Shown here: positions 26,510-35,215 of the stretch, in pieces
How the letters are laid out: each line of letters begins with the position of its first letter
How positions within the stretch are numbered: the stretch's first letter is position 1
Source of the DNA: Neisseria mucosa
GTDB taxonomy: Bacteria > Pseudomonadota > Gammaproteobacteria > Burkholderiales > Neisseriaceae
Assembly (NCBI GenBank): GCA_003028315.1
Contig: CP028150.1
Coordinates: forward strand, 620,001-684,000
Length of the DNA stretch: 64,000 nucleotides
Reading direction: 5' to 3'
The notes under the pieces: generated by a model
Told to the model about the DNA's origin: nothing
The model's database searches: none
What the model saw: only the letters and a program-made list of their open reading frames with translations
Translations under genes and position numbers: made by a program

Positions 26510-27430
26510 TCAGCAATACCGCCAAGTGTCCCGCATAAAATGAATGATCTCGTTTAGCGGCACGGGCGAAAGCGTAAACAGCTTGTCCCCTTTTTTCTGC
26601 TCCACTTCCAAAATCAATATACAGCCTTCCGACAATTTGCCCTGTCCGTCAAATTCCAATTCTTTAATTTTTACCGACCGGGTGATGCCGTTATCCGCCA
26701 AGTTCTGCCCGTATGCCTCGCCCGTGTGCCCGTAAAAATGGTAGGTAAACGCCAGTTGGTCCAACACATCGGCAATCTCTTCCGCGCCGTAACCTCTTTG
26801 GCTGTCGGCAAAACGTTTCGGGTGTTCTCTTCTTTGCTCGGCACCTTCCATTGGTGCTGGGCGATGAGTTGGCCGTTTTCGTCGTAGTCGAAGCAGGTGA
26901 TGCTGTGGCGGTTGGCGGCGCGGACGAGGTTGCCGTCCAAGTCGTATTGGTAAGCGGCCTCCTGAACTCTGTCGCCACCGTCGCGGGCGAGGGTGTGGAT
27001 TAATCGTCCCAATATATCGCGTTTGAACTCGGTAATCCGCAGCGGGGTTTGGCGGTCGAGGTCGTCTGAAAGCGGGGCGGCGTCTTTTTTGGGGACGGGC
27101 TGTCCGCCCAGCTGCGCCATCAGTTTGGCGGCGAGGGAGGCGTCGTCGCCGAATTCGCGCTGCTCGACCAGCTCGTTGCCGGCGTTGTAGCGGTAGCCGG
27201 TCAGCTTATGGTCGAAACCGCTTTCGGCAATCAGGCGGTCGAGGACGTCGTAGGCAAAGCGGTAGCGCGCACCGTTTTCATTGGTGAGGCCGACTAAGCG
27301 GCGGGCTTTGTCGTAATGGTAGCCGAAGGTATGGCCCAAAGCATTGATGCGTCGGATCGGCAGACCGTCTTGGCCGTATTCGTAGGAAGTGGTATGGCCT
27401 TCGCCGTCAGTATGGGTTTTCAGACGACCT
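26510..27430 (-). pseudogene. RHS-repeat fragment fused out of frame to an unknown C-terminus
   Basis: From 27430 to about 26866 the frame encodes RHS/YD repeats (GHTTSYEYGQDG, GYHYDKARRLVGLTNENG, FDYDENGQLIAQHQW). It then shifts: the meaningful downstream frame (about 26851 to 26510) reads HPKRFADSQRGYGAEEIADV ... FTLSPVPLNEIIHFMRDTW, which is not RHS and may be the tail of a toxin or another gene. The upstream end stops exactly at a DUS hairpin with an in-frame TGA, so the RHS N-terminus is missing. It is best read as a silent cassette left by recombination. Confidence 0.7.
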
Positions 27431-27457
27431 CAAAAAAGGATTGAGGTCGTCTGAAAA
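27417..27457. terminator. DUS inverted pair at the RHS breakpoint
   Basis: TTTTCAGACGACCTCAA (27417-27433) mirrors TTGAGGTCGTCTGAAAA (27441-27457). It forms the end of RHS homology. Confidence 0.8.
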
Positions 27458-27465
27458 ATAGAAAC

Positions 27466-27495
27466 CGCGTGCATGCGTACCGCACACACCCTACG
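27466..27495 (+). repeat. REP-like palindrome
   Basis: The sequence runs CGCGTGCATGCGTACCGCAC and then ACACCCTACG. It matches the repeats at 42471, 44541 and 45281 around a REP-associated transposase. Confidence 0.65.
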
Positions 27496-27530
27496 TCGGG
27501 ATTGGAGGTTTCATGCGAGCTACTGCTTGC

Positions 27531-27565
27531 TCAGTTCGTCTGAAAAGTTTTTTCAGACGAACTGA
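27531..27565. repeat. Variant DUS palindrome
   Basis: TCAGTTCGTCTGAAAA mirrors TTTTTTCAGACGAACTGA. The core is AGTTCGTCTGAA, differing from the standard form at position 3. Confidence 0.55.
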
Positions 27566-27657
27566 TAAGTCATTTGAACAAGAGACCGCGTGTGTGCCTT
27601 GAGGAATGAACCCTATGTTCGGGTTACGGCTTGCTGTATAGTTTTTTCATTTGAGGA

Positions 27658-27981
27658 TCAAATTTGTTGAGAACCATCAAAATTTGTATCTAACCCATCT
27701 ATATATTTTTCAAAATCAAGGTTATATAGTTTTTTTAAATTTCTAATCCAGATAACAAATTCAAAGAAAATATTGATGTTCTCATCCGTTATTTCAAATA
27801 TCCCATTGTCTTGATGGGAGTCTTGGATAGCTGAGATAATTCTTTTAAATATTTCTTTATTTTTTATAATTTCCTCAATAGGTAACTTTTGTAATCTTTT
27901 AATAAAAAATAACTCATCTTCAATACTTAAAATAGAAGGTAAGTTTTCTAATTTCTCATTTAGTTTGAAAATAGAATTCAT
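27658..27981 (-). CDS. Candidate immunity protein for the RHS toxin tip
   Basis: The 107-residue acidic, helical protein (MNSIFKLNEKLENLPSILSI ..., DENINIFFEFVIWIRNLKKL) has no signal peptide. It is much more AT-rich than the core genes. It begins 13 bp after the stop of the RHS toxin-tip frame and in the same direction, the usual place for a cognate immunity gene. Function is inferred from position, size and composition; no family is recognised. Confidence 0.65.
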   Translation of the reverse strand: MNSIFKLNEKLENLPSILSIEDELFFIKRLQKLPIEEIIKNKEIFKRIISAIQDSHQDNGIFEITDENINIFFEFVIWIRNLKKLYNLDFEKYIDGLDTNFDGSQQI

Positions 27982-27993
27982 ATGACTTCCTAG

Positions 27994-29000
27994 TTAGTAT
28001 GGTGAATTTTTTAAAGGTATATGAGCTCCATTAGGGTCAGATTTAAATGGTCCCCATGTACCATCAGTTCTCAATGATCCTTTGGGTCCTGTAATTCTGA
28101 CGGTTGGTCCTTGAGCAGCATTGGATGTGGGAAATTTCACCTGTGCTGCGGGATTTGCACCATGCCCATGAACGGAATAAGTACCATCATTATATTTAAA
28201 TCCACCTTTAGGGAATTTTTGAGGGTCTGATTTCCATTGATTTTGCAAATTTTGTTTCTTAGCCCATGCCTGAATATCCTTATGATCTACTTTACCATTT
28301 TTTAAGAGTTTATCAGGGGATTTAGGTTTACCTAAGTTTTTGCATTTTCCAACACATTGTTTAGCAGCTTTATATCCTATCTTTCCTACTTTAGATAAGA
28401 GACTTATCGCTACTCTTCCAGCAACTAATAAGCCGGAGAGTAATGCGGGAATAAAAGCCCATAATCCTAATGGGTCAACCCATCCTTGAGTATTCGGCGC
28501 AAAAGCATACAAATTCTCCCCACCCATTAACCCAATCGGATCCTGATTCACAAACCGGCCCACATCAGGTTCGTAATACCTGAAGAAATTGTAATGCAGC
28601 CCAGTTTCACGGTCGGCGTACTGGTTTTGCAGGCGGAACGGCTGGTATGCGCTATCCGTTACCTTGGTTTCCTCTTTCAGACGACCCCAGCCGGTGTAGT
28701 TGCCGAACCATAAGAGGTTGCCGTCCTTATCGGTCATCTCACGCGGGATGCCGATTTGGTCGCAGTGGAAGTAGCGGGTTTGTTGTCGGCTTTCGCCGTC
28801 TGCGGTTGTCCAATCGCGGACTTGCGCCAGCGGCTCGTAGGAATCCGGGTTGGTGTAGATATAGGTATATCTGCCGTCCGGGTGGATTTCCTGCAAGAGG
28901 TGGCTGCCGTCCCAAACGAAGCGGGTTTGGTTGCCGAGGTCGTTCCCGCTTAAATCATGCGGGAATGACGTTTCTGAAACTTCTTCGTTTTTCAGACGAC
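27994..29000 (-). pseudogene. RHS C-terminal core with polymorphic toxin tip, 5' truncated
   Basis: From 29000 the frame carries the end of an RHS core (FVWDGSHLLQEIHPDGRYTY, YFHCDQIGIPREMTDKDGN, YADRETGLHYNFFRYYEPD) and the conserved boundary DPIGLMGGENLYAFAPNTQG-WVDPLGLW. A hydrophobic stretch (FIPALLSGLLVAGRVAISLL) and a tip of about 110 residues follow, with GTYSVHGHGANPAAQVKF and DPNGAHIPLKNSPY. His-rich GHG suggests an enzymatic toxin, but the class is not assigned. The core is cut at a DUS where IS1655 copy 2 sits, so only a silent cassette remains. The tip is AT-rich compared with the core. Confidence 0.8.
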
Positions 29001-30081
29001 GGCGGATTCGCATTTGAAGTGCAACTTTCCATAACAGAAAAAGGCCAGTATGCGGTAGCATACGGCCTTTCCTACAAGAAAGATTGCCATGAGCTACACA
29101 CAACTGACCCAAGACGAACGATACCATATCCAATACCTGTCCCGCCACTGCACCATCGCCGAAATCGCCAAACAGCTCAACCGCCACACAAGCACCATCA
29201 GCCGAGAAATCAAGCGGTACTGCATCCAAGGACAGCAATACAGCGCCGAAAAAGCACAGAAGCAAAGCCGGCTGACCAAACAGCACCGGCGAAAACCCTA
29301 TAAGCTCGATTCGCAGCTGGTTCAACACATCGACACCCTTATCCGCCGCAAACTCAGTCCCGAACAAGTATGTGCCTACCTGCATAAACACCACGGGATC
29401 ACACTCCATCACAGCACCGTTTACCGCCACCTCCGCCAAGACAAAAGCAACGGCGGCACTTTGTGGCAACATCTCAGAATATGCAGCAAACCCTACCGCA
29501 AACGCTACGGCAGCACATGGACCAGAGGCAAAGTGCCCGACCGCGTCGGCATAGAAAACCGACCTGCTATCGTCGACCGGAAAACCCGCATCGGCGATTG
29601 GGAGGCCGACACCATCGTCGGCAAAAATCAGAAAAGCGCGTTATTGACCTTGGTCGAACGCGTTACCCGCTACACCATCATCTGCAAATTAAAGAACTTA
29701 AAAGCCGAAGACACTGCCCGGGCAGCCGTCAGGGCATTAAAGGCACATAAAGACCGGGTGCACACCATCACCATGGACAACGGCAAAGAGTTCTACCAAC
29801 ACACCAAAATAGCCAAAGCATTGGAGGCGGAAACCTATTTTTGCCGCCCTTACCATTCTTGGGAGAAAGGGCTGAATGAGAACACCAACGGACTCATCCG
29901 GCAATATTTCCCCAAACAAACCGATTTCCGAAACATCAGCGATCGGGAGATACGCAGGGTTCAAGATGAGTTGAACCACCGGCCGAGAGAAACACTTGGC
30001 TACGAAACGCCAAGTGTTTTATTCTTAAATCTGTTCCAACCACTGGTACCCTAGTGTTGCACTTGAAATCCGAATCCAAGG
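29001..30081 (+). mobile_element. IS1655 (IS30 family), copy 2
   Basis: This intact 1081-bp element has the left flank TTTTTCAGACGAC and right flank TCGTCTGAAAACC; both are DUS halves. Confidence 0.9.
29089..30054 (+). CDS. IS1655 transposase, intact
   Basis: This is a 321-residue IS30-family DDE transposase with helix-turn-helix (IAEIAKQLNRHTSTISREIK), zinc/linker region, and catalytic core GDWEADTIVGKNQKSALLTL, TITMDNGKEFYQHTKI and REIRRVQDELNHRPRETLGY. Unlike copy 1 it has no premature stop, so it could mobilise all three copies. Confidence 0.93.
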   Translation: MSYTQLTQDERYHIQYLSRHCTIAEIAKQLNRHTSTISREIKRYCIQGQQYSAEKAQKQSRLTKQHRRKPYKLDSQLVQHIDTLIRRKLSPEQVCAYLHKHHGITLHHSTVYRHLRQDKSNGGTLWQHLRICSKPYRKRYGSTWTRGKVPDRVGIENRPAIVDRKTRIGDWEADTIVGKNQKSALLTLVERVTRYTIICKLKNLKAEDTARAAVRALKAHKDRVHTITMDNGKEFYQHTKIAKALEAETYFCRPYHSWEKGLNENTNGLIRQYFPKQTDFRNISDREIRRVQDELNHRPRETLGYETPSVLFLNLFQPLVP

Positions 30082-30121
30082 TCGTCTGAAAACCTGAATT
30101 TGGGTTTTCAGACGACCTTTT
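30078..30121. terminator. DUS inverted-pair terminator
   Basis: AAGGTCGTCTGAAAACC pairs with GGTTTTCAGACGACCTT downstream of the small membrane protein gene. The IS1655 right end enters its first arm. Confidence 0.8.
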
Positions 30122-30141
30122 GTCTGGCTATCAACATCCGT

Positions 30142-30342
30142 TCAATAAGAATCCGGAATGTGTTTGAAATACAGCATGACCAGATACCAAAACAGCGTCG
30201 CTGCGGCAGCACCGAGCAGCACCCATGCGCTGATTTTGGCGACATCGCGCAGGGCGCGTTTTTGCTTGCGGCTGAAGAGGCGGTTGATGATCAGCACGGC
30301 AAGTGCGAAAAAGAAAAAAATACGGAAAAGTCTGCCTATCAT
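30142..30342 (-). CDS. Small inner-membrane protein
   Basis: The 66-residue protein has two hydrophobic segments (LFRIFFFFALAVLIINRLF and ISAWVLLGAAAATLFWYLVM) separated by a basic loop (SRKQKRALRDVAK). It lies divergent from metX, 157 bp away. I know no function. Size and two-helix layout are the only clues. Confidence 0.65.
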   Translation of the reverse strand: MIGRLFRIFFFFALAVLIINRLFSRKQKRALRDVAKISAWVLLGAAAATLFWYLVMLYFKHIPDSY

Positions 30343-30499
30343 ATCGGGAAGCGGGGGAGGTCGTCTGAAAAAGTATGGTTCGGGCGCGGCGGCATGGGGA
30401 CGGATTTTTCAGCGCGTCGGACTGCTTGTCCGCCCGTGTCAAAAAGTCATGCCGTTTGCTATATAATAACGCTTTTCGCCGCATTTGTTGGAACAGGAT

Positions 30500-31639
30500 A
30501 TGAGTCAAAGTGCCTCGGTGGGCATTGTAACGCCCCAAAAAATTCCGTTTGAGATGCCACTGGTTTTGGAAAACGGTAAAACTTTGCCGCGTTTCGATCT
30601 GATGATTGAAACCTACGGCGAGCTGAATGCCGAAAAAAACAATGCGGTTTTAATCTGCCATGCGCTGTCGGGCAACCATCATGTTGCGGGCAGGCATTCG
30701 GCGGAGGATAAATATGCAGGCTGGTGGGACAATATGGTTGGACCCGGCAAACCGATTGACACGGAACGTTTTTTTGTGGTCGGTTTGAACAATCTGGGCG
30801 GCTGCGACGGCAGCAGCGGGCCTTTGTCGATCAATCCTGAAACGGGCAGGGAATACGGCGCGGATTTTCCGGTGGTTACGGTGAAGGACTGGGTAAAATC
30901 CCAAGCCGCGCTTGCCGATTATCTCGGTATCGAACAATGGGCGGCGATTGTCGGCGGCAGCTTGGGCGGTATGCAGGCTTTGCAATGGACGATTTCCTAT
31001 CCCGAGCGCGTGCGCCATGCCTTAGTGATTGCATCTGCGCCGAAACTGTCCACGCAAAATATCGCGTTTAATGATGTAGCACGTCAGGCGATTTTGACCG
31101 ACCCCGATTTCAACGAAGGACATTACCGCAGTCACAATACCGTTCCTGCACGAGGCTTACGGATTGCCCGCATGATGGGGCACATCACTTATCTTGCCGA
31201 AGACGGTTTGGGCAAAAAATTCGGACGCGATTTGCGTTCAAACGGCTATCAATACGGTTACGGTGTTGAATTTGAGGTGGAATCCTATCTGCGCTATCAG
31301 GGCGACAAATTCGTCGGGCGGTTTGATGCCAACACTTACCTGCTCATGACCAAGGCACTGGACTATTTCGATCCGGCGGCGGATTTCGGCGACAGCCTGA
31401 CCCGCGCCCTGCAAAATGTAAAAGCGAAATTTTTTGTCGCCAGCTTCAGTACCGACTGGCGTTTCTCTCCCGCGCGCTCCAAAGAGCTGGTCAAAGCGCT
31501 GATTGCCGCGCACAAGCCGGTGCAGTATATCGAAGTCAAATCCAACCACGGCCATGACGCATTTTTGATGGAAGACGAGGCTTATATGCGCGCCGTAGCG
31601 GTTTATATGAACAATGTTGACAAGGATTGCCGATCATGA
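30500..31639 (+). CDS. metX: Homoserine O-acyltransferase MetX
   Basis: The alpha/beta-hydrolase-fold enzyme transfers an acetyl (or, in some proteobacteria, succinyl) group to homoserine, the committed step of methionine synthesis. Length is 379 residues from ATG 30500, chosen because AGGA lies just upstream; an in-frame ATG at 30485 is less well placed. The nucleophile Ser154 sits in VGGSLGGMQAL, the acid in STDWRFSP and the His in KSNHGHDAFL. It overlaps metW by ATGA, so the two are translationally coupled. Which acyl donor is used cannot be read reliably from the sequence. Confidence 0.94.
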   Translation: MSQSASVGIVTPQKIPFEMPLVLENGKTLPRFDLMIETYGELNAEKNNAVLICHALSGNHHVAGRHSAEDKYAGWWDNMVGPGKPIDTERFFVVGLNNLGGCDGSSGPLSINPETGREYGADFPVVTVKDWVKSQAALADYLGIEQWAAIVGGSLGGMQALQWTISYPERVRHALVIASAPKLSTQNIAFNDVARQAILTDPDFNEGHYRSHNTVPARGLRIARMMGHITYLAEDGLGKKFGRDLRSNGYQYGYGVEFEVESYLRYQGDKFVGRFDANTYLLMTKALDYFDPAADFGDSLTRALQNVKAKFFVASFSTDWRFSPARSKELVKALIAAHKPVQYIEVKSNHGHDAFLMEDEAYMRAVAVYMNNVDKDCRS

Positions 31640-32217
31640 ATTTGCGCGACGATTTGCAGTTGATTTACGACTGGATTCCCGAAGGCAGCCGCGTCTTGGA
31701 CTTGGGCTGCGGCGACGGCGAATTGCTGGCGGCTTTGGTGGAACACAAAAAATGCAGCGGCTACGGCATCGAAATCGACACCGACAGCGTCATTGCCGCC
31801 ATGTCGCGCGGCGTGAACGTCATCCAAGCCGATTTGGAGCAGGGTTTGGCGGAATTTGGCGACCAGACGTTTGACGTTATTGTCTTGAGCCAAACCATCC
31901 AAGCCATGCAAAATACCGAAAAAATCCTGCGCTGCCTCATGCGCGTGGCGAAACAGGCAATTGTCAGCTTCCCGAATTTCGGCTACTGGCGCAACCGCTT
32001 CCAAATCGCTATCGGCGGGCATATGCCGGTTTCCGAACGCATGCCCTACCATTGGTACGACACGCCGAACATCCATTGGTGTACGCTCAAAGACTTTGAT
32101 TTATTGTGCGCCAAAAACAAAATCCGCGTCCTCGAGCGCGCGGTTATGACGGGCAACAAACAGGTCAAACATTTTCCCAACCTTTTGGGCAGCTTGGCGT
32201 TTTACCGCGTCGGGTAA
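31636..32217 (+). CDS. metW: Methionine biosynthesis protein MetW
   Basis: The 193-residue methyltransferase-fold protein (VLDLGCGDGELLAAL at about residue 20; SFPNFGYWRNRF, MPYHWYDTPNIHW) is the constant partner of MetX in beta- and gamma-proteobacteria and is reported to support its activity. Start ATG 31636 has AAGGA at nine bases and overlaps the metX stop by four bases (ATGA). A TTG at 31627 is less likely. Confidence 0.93.
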   Translation: MNLRDDLQLIYDWIPEGSRVLDLGCGDGELLAALVEHKKCSGYGIEIDTDSVIAAMSRGVNVIQADLEQGLAEFGDQTFDVIVLSQTIQAMQNTEKILRCLMRVAKQAIVSFPNFGYWRNRFQIAIGGHMPVSERMPYHWYDTPNIHWCTLKDFDLLCAKNKIRVLERAVMTGNKQVKHFPNLLGSLAFYRVG

Positions 32218-32287
32218 AGAATATTGTGAGCAGTCTTTTCTATAAAAAATTGGGAATCTGCTTTCAAATAAGTTATGTTGGATGTAG

Positions 32288-32326
32288 CCAAACCTCATTT
32301 TTTATCTGACAGAAGATGAGGTTTGG
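32288..32326 (+). terminator. Hairpin downstream of metW
   Basis: CCAAACCTCAT (32288-32298) pairs with ATGAGGTTTGG (32316-32326). It lies 70 bp after the metW stop. Confidence 0.65.
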
Positions 32327-32364
32327 TGAATTTCGACTTAAGCTGAATAAAATTCTTGTTGTGT

Positions 32365-32544
32365 GAGACCTTTGCAAAAATAGTCTGTTAACGAAATTTG
32401 ACGTATAAAAATGTGCTAAAAAATTTCAATCGACTAAAAACTTTCTGATATTGAGAAAAAAGTGGAAGAAATCAGGAAGGTTATTCATTTTGAAAATGGT
32501 ATTGAGTATAAAATTTTAATAACTCATGTTATTACAAAGGCCTC
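32365..32544. repeat. 180-bp MITE-like element with IS1106-type ends
   Basis: It begins GAGACCTTTGCAA and ends TTACAAAGGCCTC, matching the terminal repeats of the IS1106-like elements at 17375 and 15351, but has no coding capacity and is AT-rich inside. It resembles the roughly 180-bp AT-rich repeats known in Neisseria genomes. Confidence 0.75.
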
Positions 32545-32609
32545 TGTGTTTGAAAAATGAAATACTGGATGTTGGCAGATTCGCGCTGATAAAGCAGAAC
32601 TTCTTAAAA

Positions 32610-32647
32610 AGGTCGTCTGAAATCCCTTTTAGGATTTCGACGACCCT
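32610..32647. terminator. DUS hairpin downstream of hemA
   Basis: AGGTCGTCTGAAATCCC is mirrored by GGATTTCGACGACCCT. The second arm is slightly degenerate. Confidence 0.7.
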
Positions 32648-32661
32648 TATATTTTATAGCT

Positions 32662-33915
32662 TCAATCATTTTTGTCTAAATGATAAATTTGGGCAACGGC
32701 TTCTACAAGATCACTGTCGGTCGAGCCTGCTTTATTGAGGGTTCGGGTAGGGGAATGGAGCAGTTTATTGGTCAGTTGGATGGAGAGGCGTTCGAGGACT
32801 TCTTCTGGAGACGTGCCTTTTGCCAGTTGTTTCATTGCATTTTCTAGCACTTGTCTGCGGGCACGCTCGCCCTCGTCGCGAAGTGCGCGGATAAGCGGGA
32901 CGCTTTGGCGGCTTTTTTGTTGTTGGATAAATTCGCCGACTTTTTCTTCAACCATGGCTTCGGCGGCTGCGGCGGCTTTTTGCCGTGATTCTTTACCGCT
33001 TTGGACGATGTTCATCATATCGTCGACGGTATAAAGATAGGCATCTCCAAGTTCGCCCACTTCTTCTTCGATGTCTCTGGGGACGGCCAAATCCAATAGG
33101 AAAACAGGCATGTTATGGCGTTGTTTCAAAGCGCGTTCAACCATGCCTTTGCCGACCAATGGAAGCTGGCTGGCGGTTGAAGAAACGACGACATCGTATT
33201 CGTGCAAAATTTCAGGCAGGTCGGTCAGCAGGTGAGGTTCGGCAGTAATGCCGAGTTTGTCGCATAATTCTTGCGCACGGGGCAGGGTGCGGTTGGCGAC
33301 GGTAATCAGTTTGGGGTTTTTCGCGGCAAAGTAGGTAGCTACCAATTCAATCATTTCGCCCGCGCCGATAAATAAAACATTCAAATCGGCAATGTCGGGG
33401 AAAATTTGTTCCGCCATTTTGACCGAGGCGGATGCCATAGATACGGAATTTTCACCGACGGCGGTATCGGTACGGATTTCTTTGGCTACTGAGAAGGTTT
33501 TTTGGAACAGCGCATTGAGGTGTGAATTGATGCTTTCCTGCTCTTGGGCGATACGGACGGCATCTTTGATTTGTCCGAGGATTTGCGGTTCCCCTAATAC
33601 CATGGAATCCAGCCCGCAGGCTACGCGGAAGGCGTGTCGGATGGTTTCGTTGTTGTCTAAAGTGTAGAGGTAGGGACGGATTTCTTCGACAGGGAGATTA
33701 TGATATTCGGCGAGCCATTCAATAATCCGCTCTGTATTGCCGACGCAATAGAGCTCGGTACGGTTGCAGGTAGATAGGATAACAGCTTCGTCAGCGGCCG
33801 GACTGTGTGCCAAAGCGCGAACGGCATCGGGGAGATGCTCGGCGGCGAATGCTAATTTTTCGCGTATGCTCAGGGGCGCAGTTTGATGGTTGAGTCCGAC
33901 GGCGGTGAGTTGCAT
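32662..33915 (-). CDS. hemA: Glutamyl-tRNA reductase HemA
   Basis: The enzyme reduces glutamyl-tRNA to glutamate-1-semialdehyde with NADPH, the first step of the C5 route to haem. The 417-residue protein shows the N-terminal catalytic domain with Cys50 in ILSTCNRTELYCVG, the signature GLDSMVLGEPQILGQIKDAV, the NADPH domain (VLFIGAGEMIELVATYF) and the C-terminal dimerisation helix ending VEAVAQIYHLDKND. Length and order are normal. Confidence 0.96.
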   Translation of the reverse strand: MQLTAVGLNHQTAPLSIREKLAFAAEHLPDAVRALAHSPAADEAVILSTCNRTELYCVGNTERIIEWLAEYHNLPVEEIRPYLYTLDNNETIRHAFRVACGLDSMVLGEPQILGQIKDAVRIAQEQESINSHLNALFQKTFSVAKEIRTDTAVGENSVSMASASVKMAEQIFPDIADLNVLFIGAGEMIELVATYFAAKNPKLITVANRTLPRAQELCDKLGITAEPHLLTDLPEILHEYDVVVSSTASQLPLVGKGMVERALKQRHNMPVFLLDLAVPRDIEEEVGELGDAYLYTVDDMMNIVQSGKESRQKAAAAAEAMVEEKVGEFIQQQKSRQSVPLIRALRDEGERARRQVLENAMKQLAKGTSPEEVLERLSIQLTNKLLHSPTRTLNKAGSTDSDLVEAVAQIYHLDKND

Positions 33916-34063
33916 GGGGAGGGTGTTTTGCGGAATGGTGTGTGTCGGGCGGTATTATAGCCCAATTCAGATATGAAATGAACGGATAAGGGGAGTGGGT
34001 AGGTGGAGGTTATCTGAAATTTTATGTGTCGGCGGTTTTAGGTTTTCAGACGACCTGTTCATC

Positions 34064-34855
34064 TCACAGATAAAAATGTTTGCCGTTGTTAGGGTTGTTT
34101 GCTTTCAAATCGCTCAACATCCGTTTGAAATCCAAGCCGTATTGTCCGCTTAATTTTTCCGCGCGTTTTTTCAGTTTGTCGAGGTTTTGCTCTTTCGGGC
34201 TGCTTTGGAACGCCATCACCGCCATATTGCCGTGGCTTTCGGCGGGCAGCTCCAGCACGCGGCCTTCGAAGACGTTGAGTAGGCGTTCGACGAAGCGTTG
34301 GTAGCGTTTGTCGCCGCTCCACCAGTTGGTCACGAATACGCCGTCGGGCGAGAGGGCGTTGCGGCAGTCTTGGAAGAAGGGTTCTTCCACCAGCGCGTCG
34401 ATGATTTGTTCGCCGTCGAAGCCGTCTACCAGAATTACGTCGGTATTGTGGCGGAACACTTTAATGTATTCCGCGCCGTCTGCTTCGACGATTTCAAAGT
34501 TTTCCCCTTCAAACGGCAGCTCGAACAGGCTGCGGGCGACGGCGATGACCTGCGGGTTGATGTCCACGGCGGTTTGCTTAGTGTCGGACAGGTAGCTGTC
34601 TATCCAGCGTGCGAACGAGCCGCCGCCCAAGCCGATTTGGGTGATGTGTTTCGGCGTTTCTTCCGCAAACAGAAGCCAGCCCATCATCGCGCGGCTGTAC
34701 GATAAAACCAGTTCGGCGGGATGGTCGAGGTTCATCGAGCTTTGGATGGTGTCGCTGCCCAGATGCAACGAGCGGATATTGCCTTCTTCGGAAATGCCGA
34801 CTTCGGGCAGGTCAGACTTGGCGGGGCGCAGGCGGCGGTAGGGGTGTCGTGGCAT
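34064..34855 (-). CDS. Spermidine synthase-like aminopropyltransferase
   Basis: The 263-residue protein has the spermidine-synthase fold: ITQIGLGGGSFARWI for nucleotide-aminopropyl donor binding, AVDINPQVIAVARSLFELPF, ADGAEYI and VILVDGFDGEQI. It lacks the long N-terminal domain of classical SpeE and resembles the shorter SpeE-like proteins of Neisseria whose substrates are not defined. It is a single gene between hemA and a terminator pair. Confidence 0.85.
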   Translation of the reverse strand: MPRHPYRRLRPAKSDLPEVGISEEGNIRSLHLGSDTIQSSMNLDHPAELVLSYSRAMMGWLLFAEETPKHITQIGLGGGSFARWIDSYLSDTKQTAVDINPQVIAVARSLFELPFEGENFEIVEADGAEYIKVFRHNTDVILVDGFDGEQIIDALVEEPFFQDCRNALSPDGVFVTNWWSGDKRYQRFVERLLNVFEGRVLELPAESHGNMAVMAFQSSPKEQNLDKLKKRAEKLSGQYGLDFKRMLSDLKANNPNNGKHFYL

Positions 34856-34948
34856 GATGTGGACGGATGGAGGGGAAAGGGGGGTATTTTATCAGAGTGT
34901 GTGGGGGACTGTTAGTTTTTGCACAAATAATAAGTAATATAAAAAAAC

Positions 34949-34986
34949 GCCGAAATCTTTTAAAGACGTGGATTTCGGCATTTTTG
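34949..34986. terminator. Rho-independent terminator
   Basis: GCCGAAATC pairs with GATTTCGGC, followed by ATTTTTG, in the gap between the SpeE-like gene and the phage remnant. Confidence 0.75.
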
Positions 34987-35020
34987 TGTTTGGAAAAAAG
35001 TTGCATCAGCTTTTTCACAA

Positions 35021-35046
35021 AACCGCGCGGGAATGCGCGGTTTTTT
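35021..35046. terminator. Rho-independent terminator
   Basis: AACCGCGC pairs with GCGCGGTT and is followed by T6. Confidence 0.75.
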
Positions 35047-35103
35047 GTTGAAAGCTGTCGGGTTTTGATAGGTTTTTAAACAGGTTTTAAGAGGTTTTTA
35101 AAA

Positions 35104-35215
35104 TCAGTTCACGGAACGGCCGAACCATTCGACGCGGCCGATGATGGCGATGTCGGTATTGTCGGCTGTGAGGTCAATTTCAAAAGGGGCGTAATGGGGG
35201 GGCGGATGTGACTAA
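35104..35215 (-). pseudogene. Phage repressor (S24 peptidase type), C-terminal fragment
   Basis: Thirty-odd codons on the minus strand read PHYAPFEIDLTADNTDIAII and then GRVEWFGRSVN before TGA at 35104. Ends of this kind are typical of LexA/CI-like repressors with an S24 peptidase domain. The frame hits a stop at IS630 copy D, and a G7 run lies near 35193. The N-terminal part is absent. It pairs with the phage methylase remnant on the other side of the IS as evidence of a former prophage. Confidence 0.6.

Noticed and set aside
27994..29472. Continuous 492-codon frame joining the RHS tip with antisense IS1655
   Set aside because: The part beyond 29001 is the reverse strand of the IS1655 transposase and is found at all three copies; the fusion is a by-product of the insertion.
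30485..30499. Earlier ATG for metX
   Set aside because: The ATG at 30500 has a better-placed AGGA and matches the usual family start.
35193..35199. G7 run as a phase-variation switch
   Set aside because: It lies in a truncated phage-repressor fragment with no functional gene to switch.
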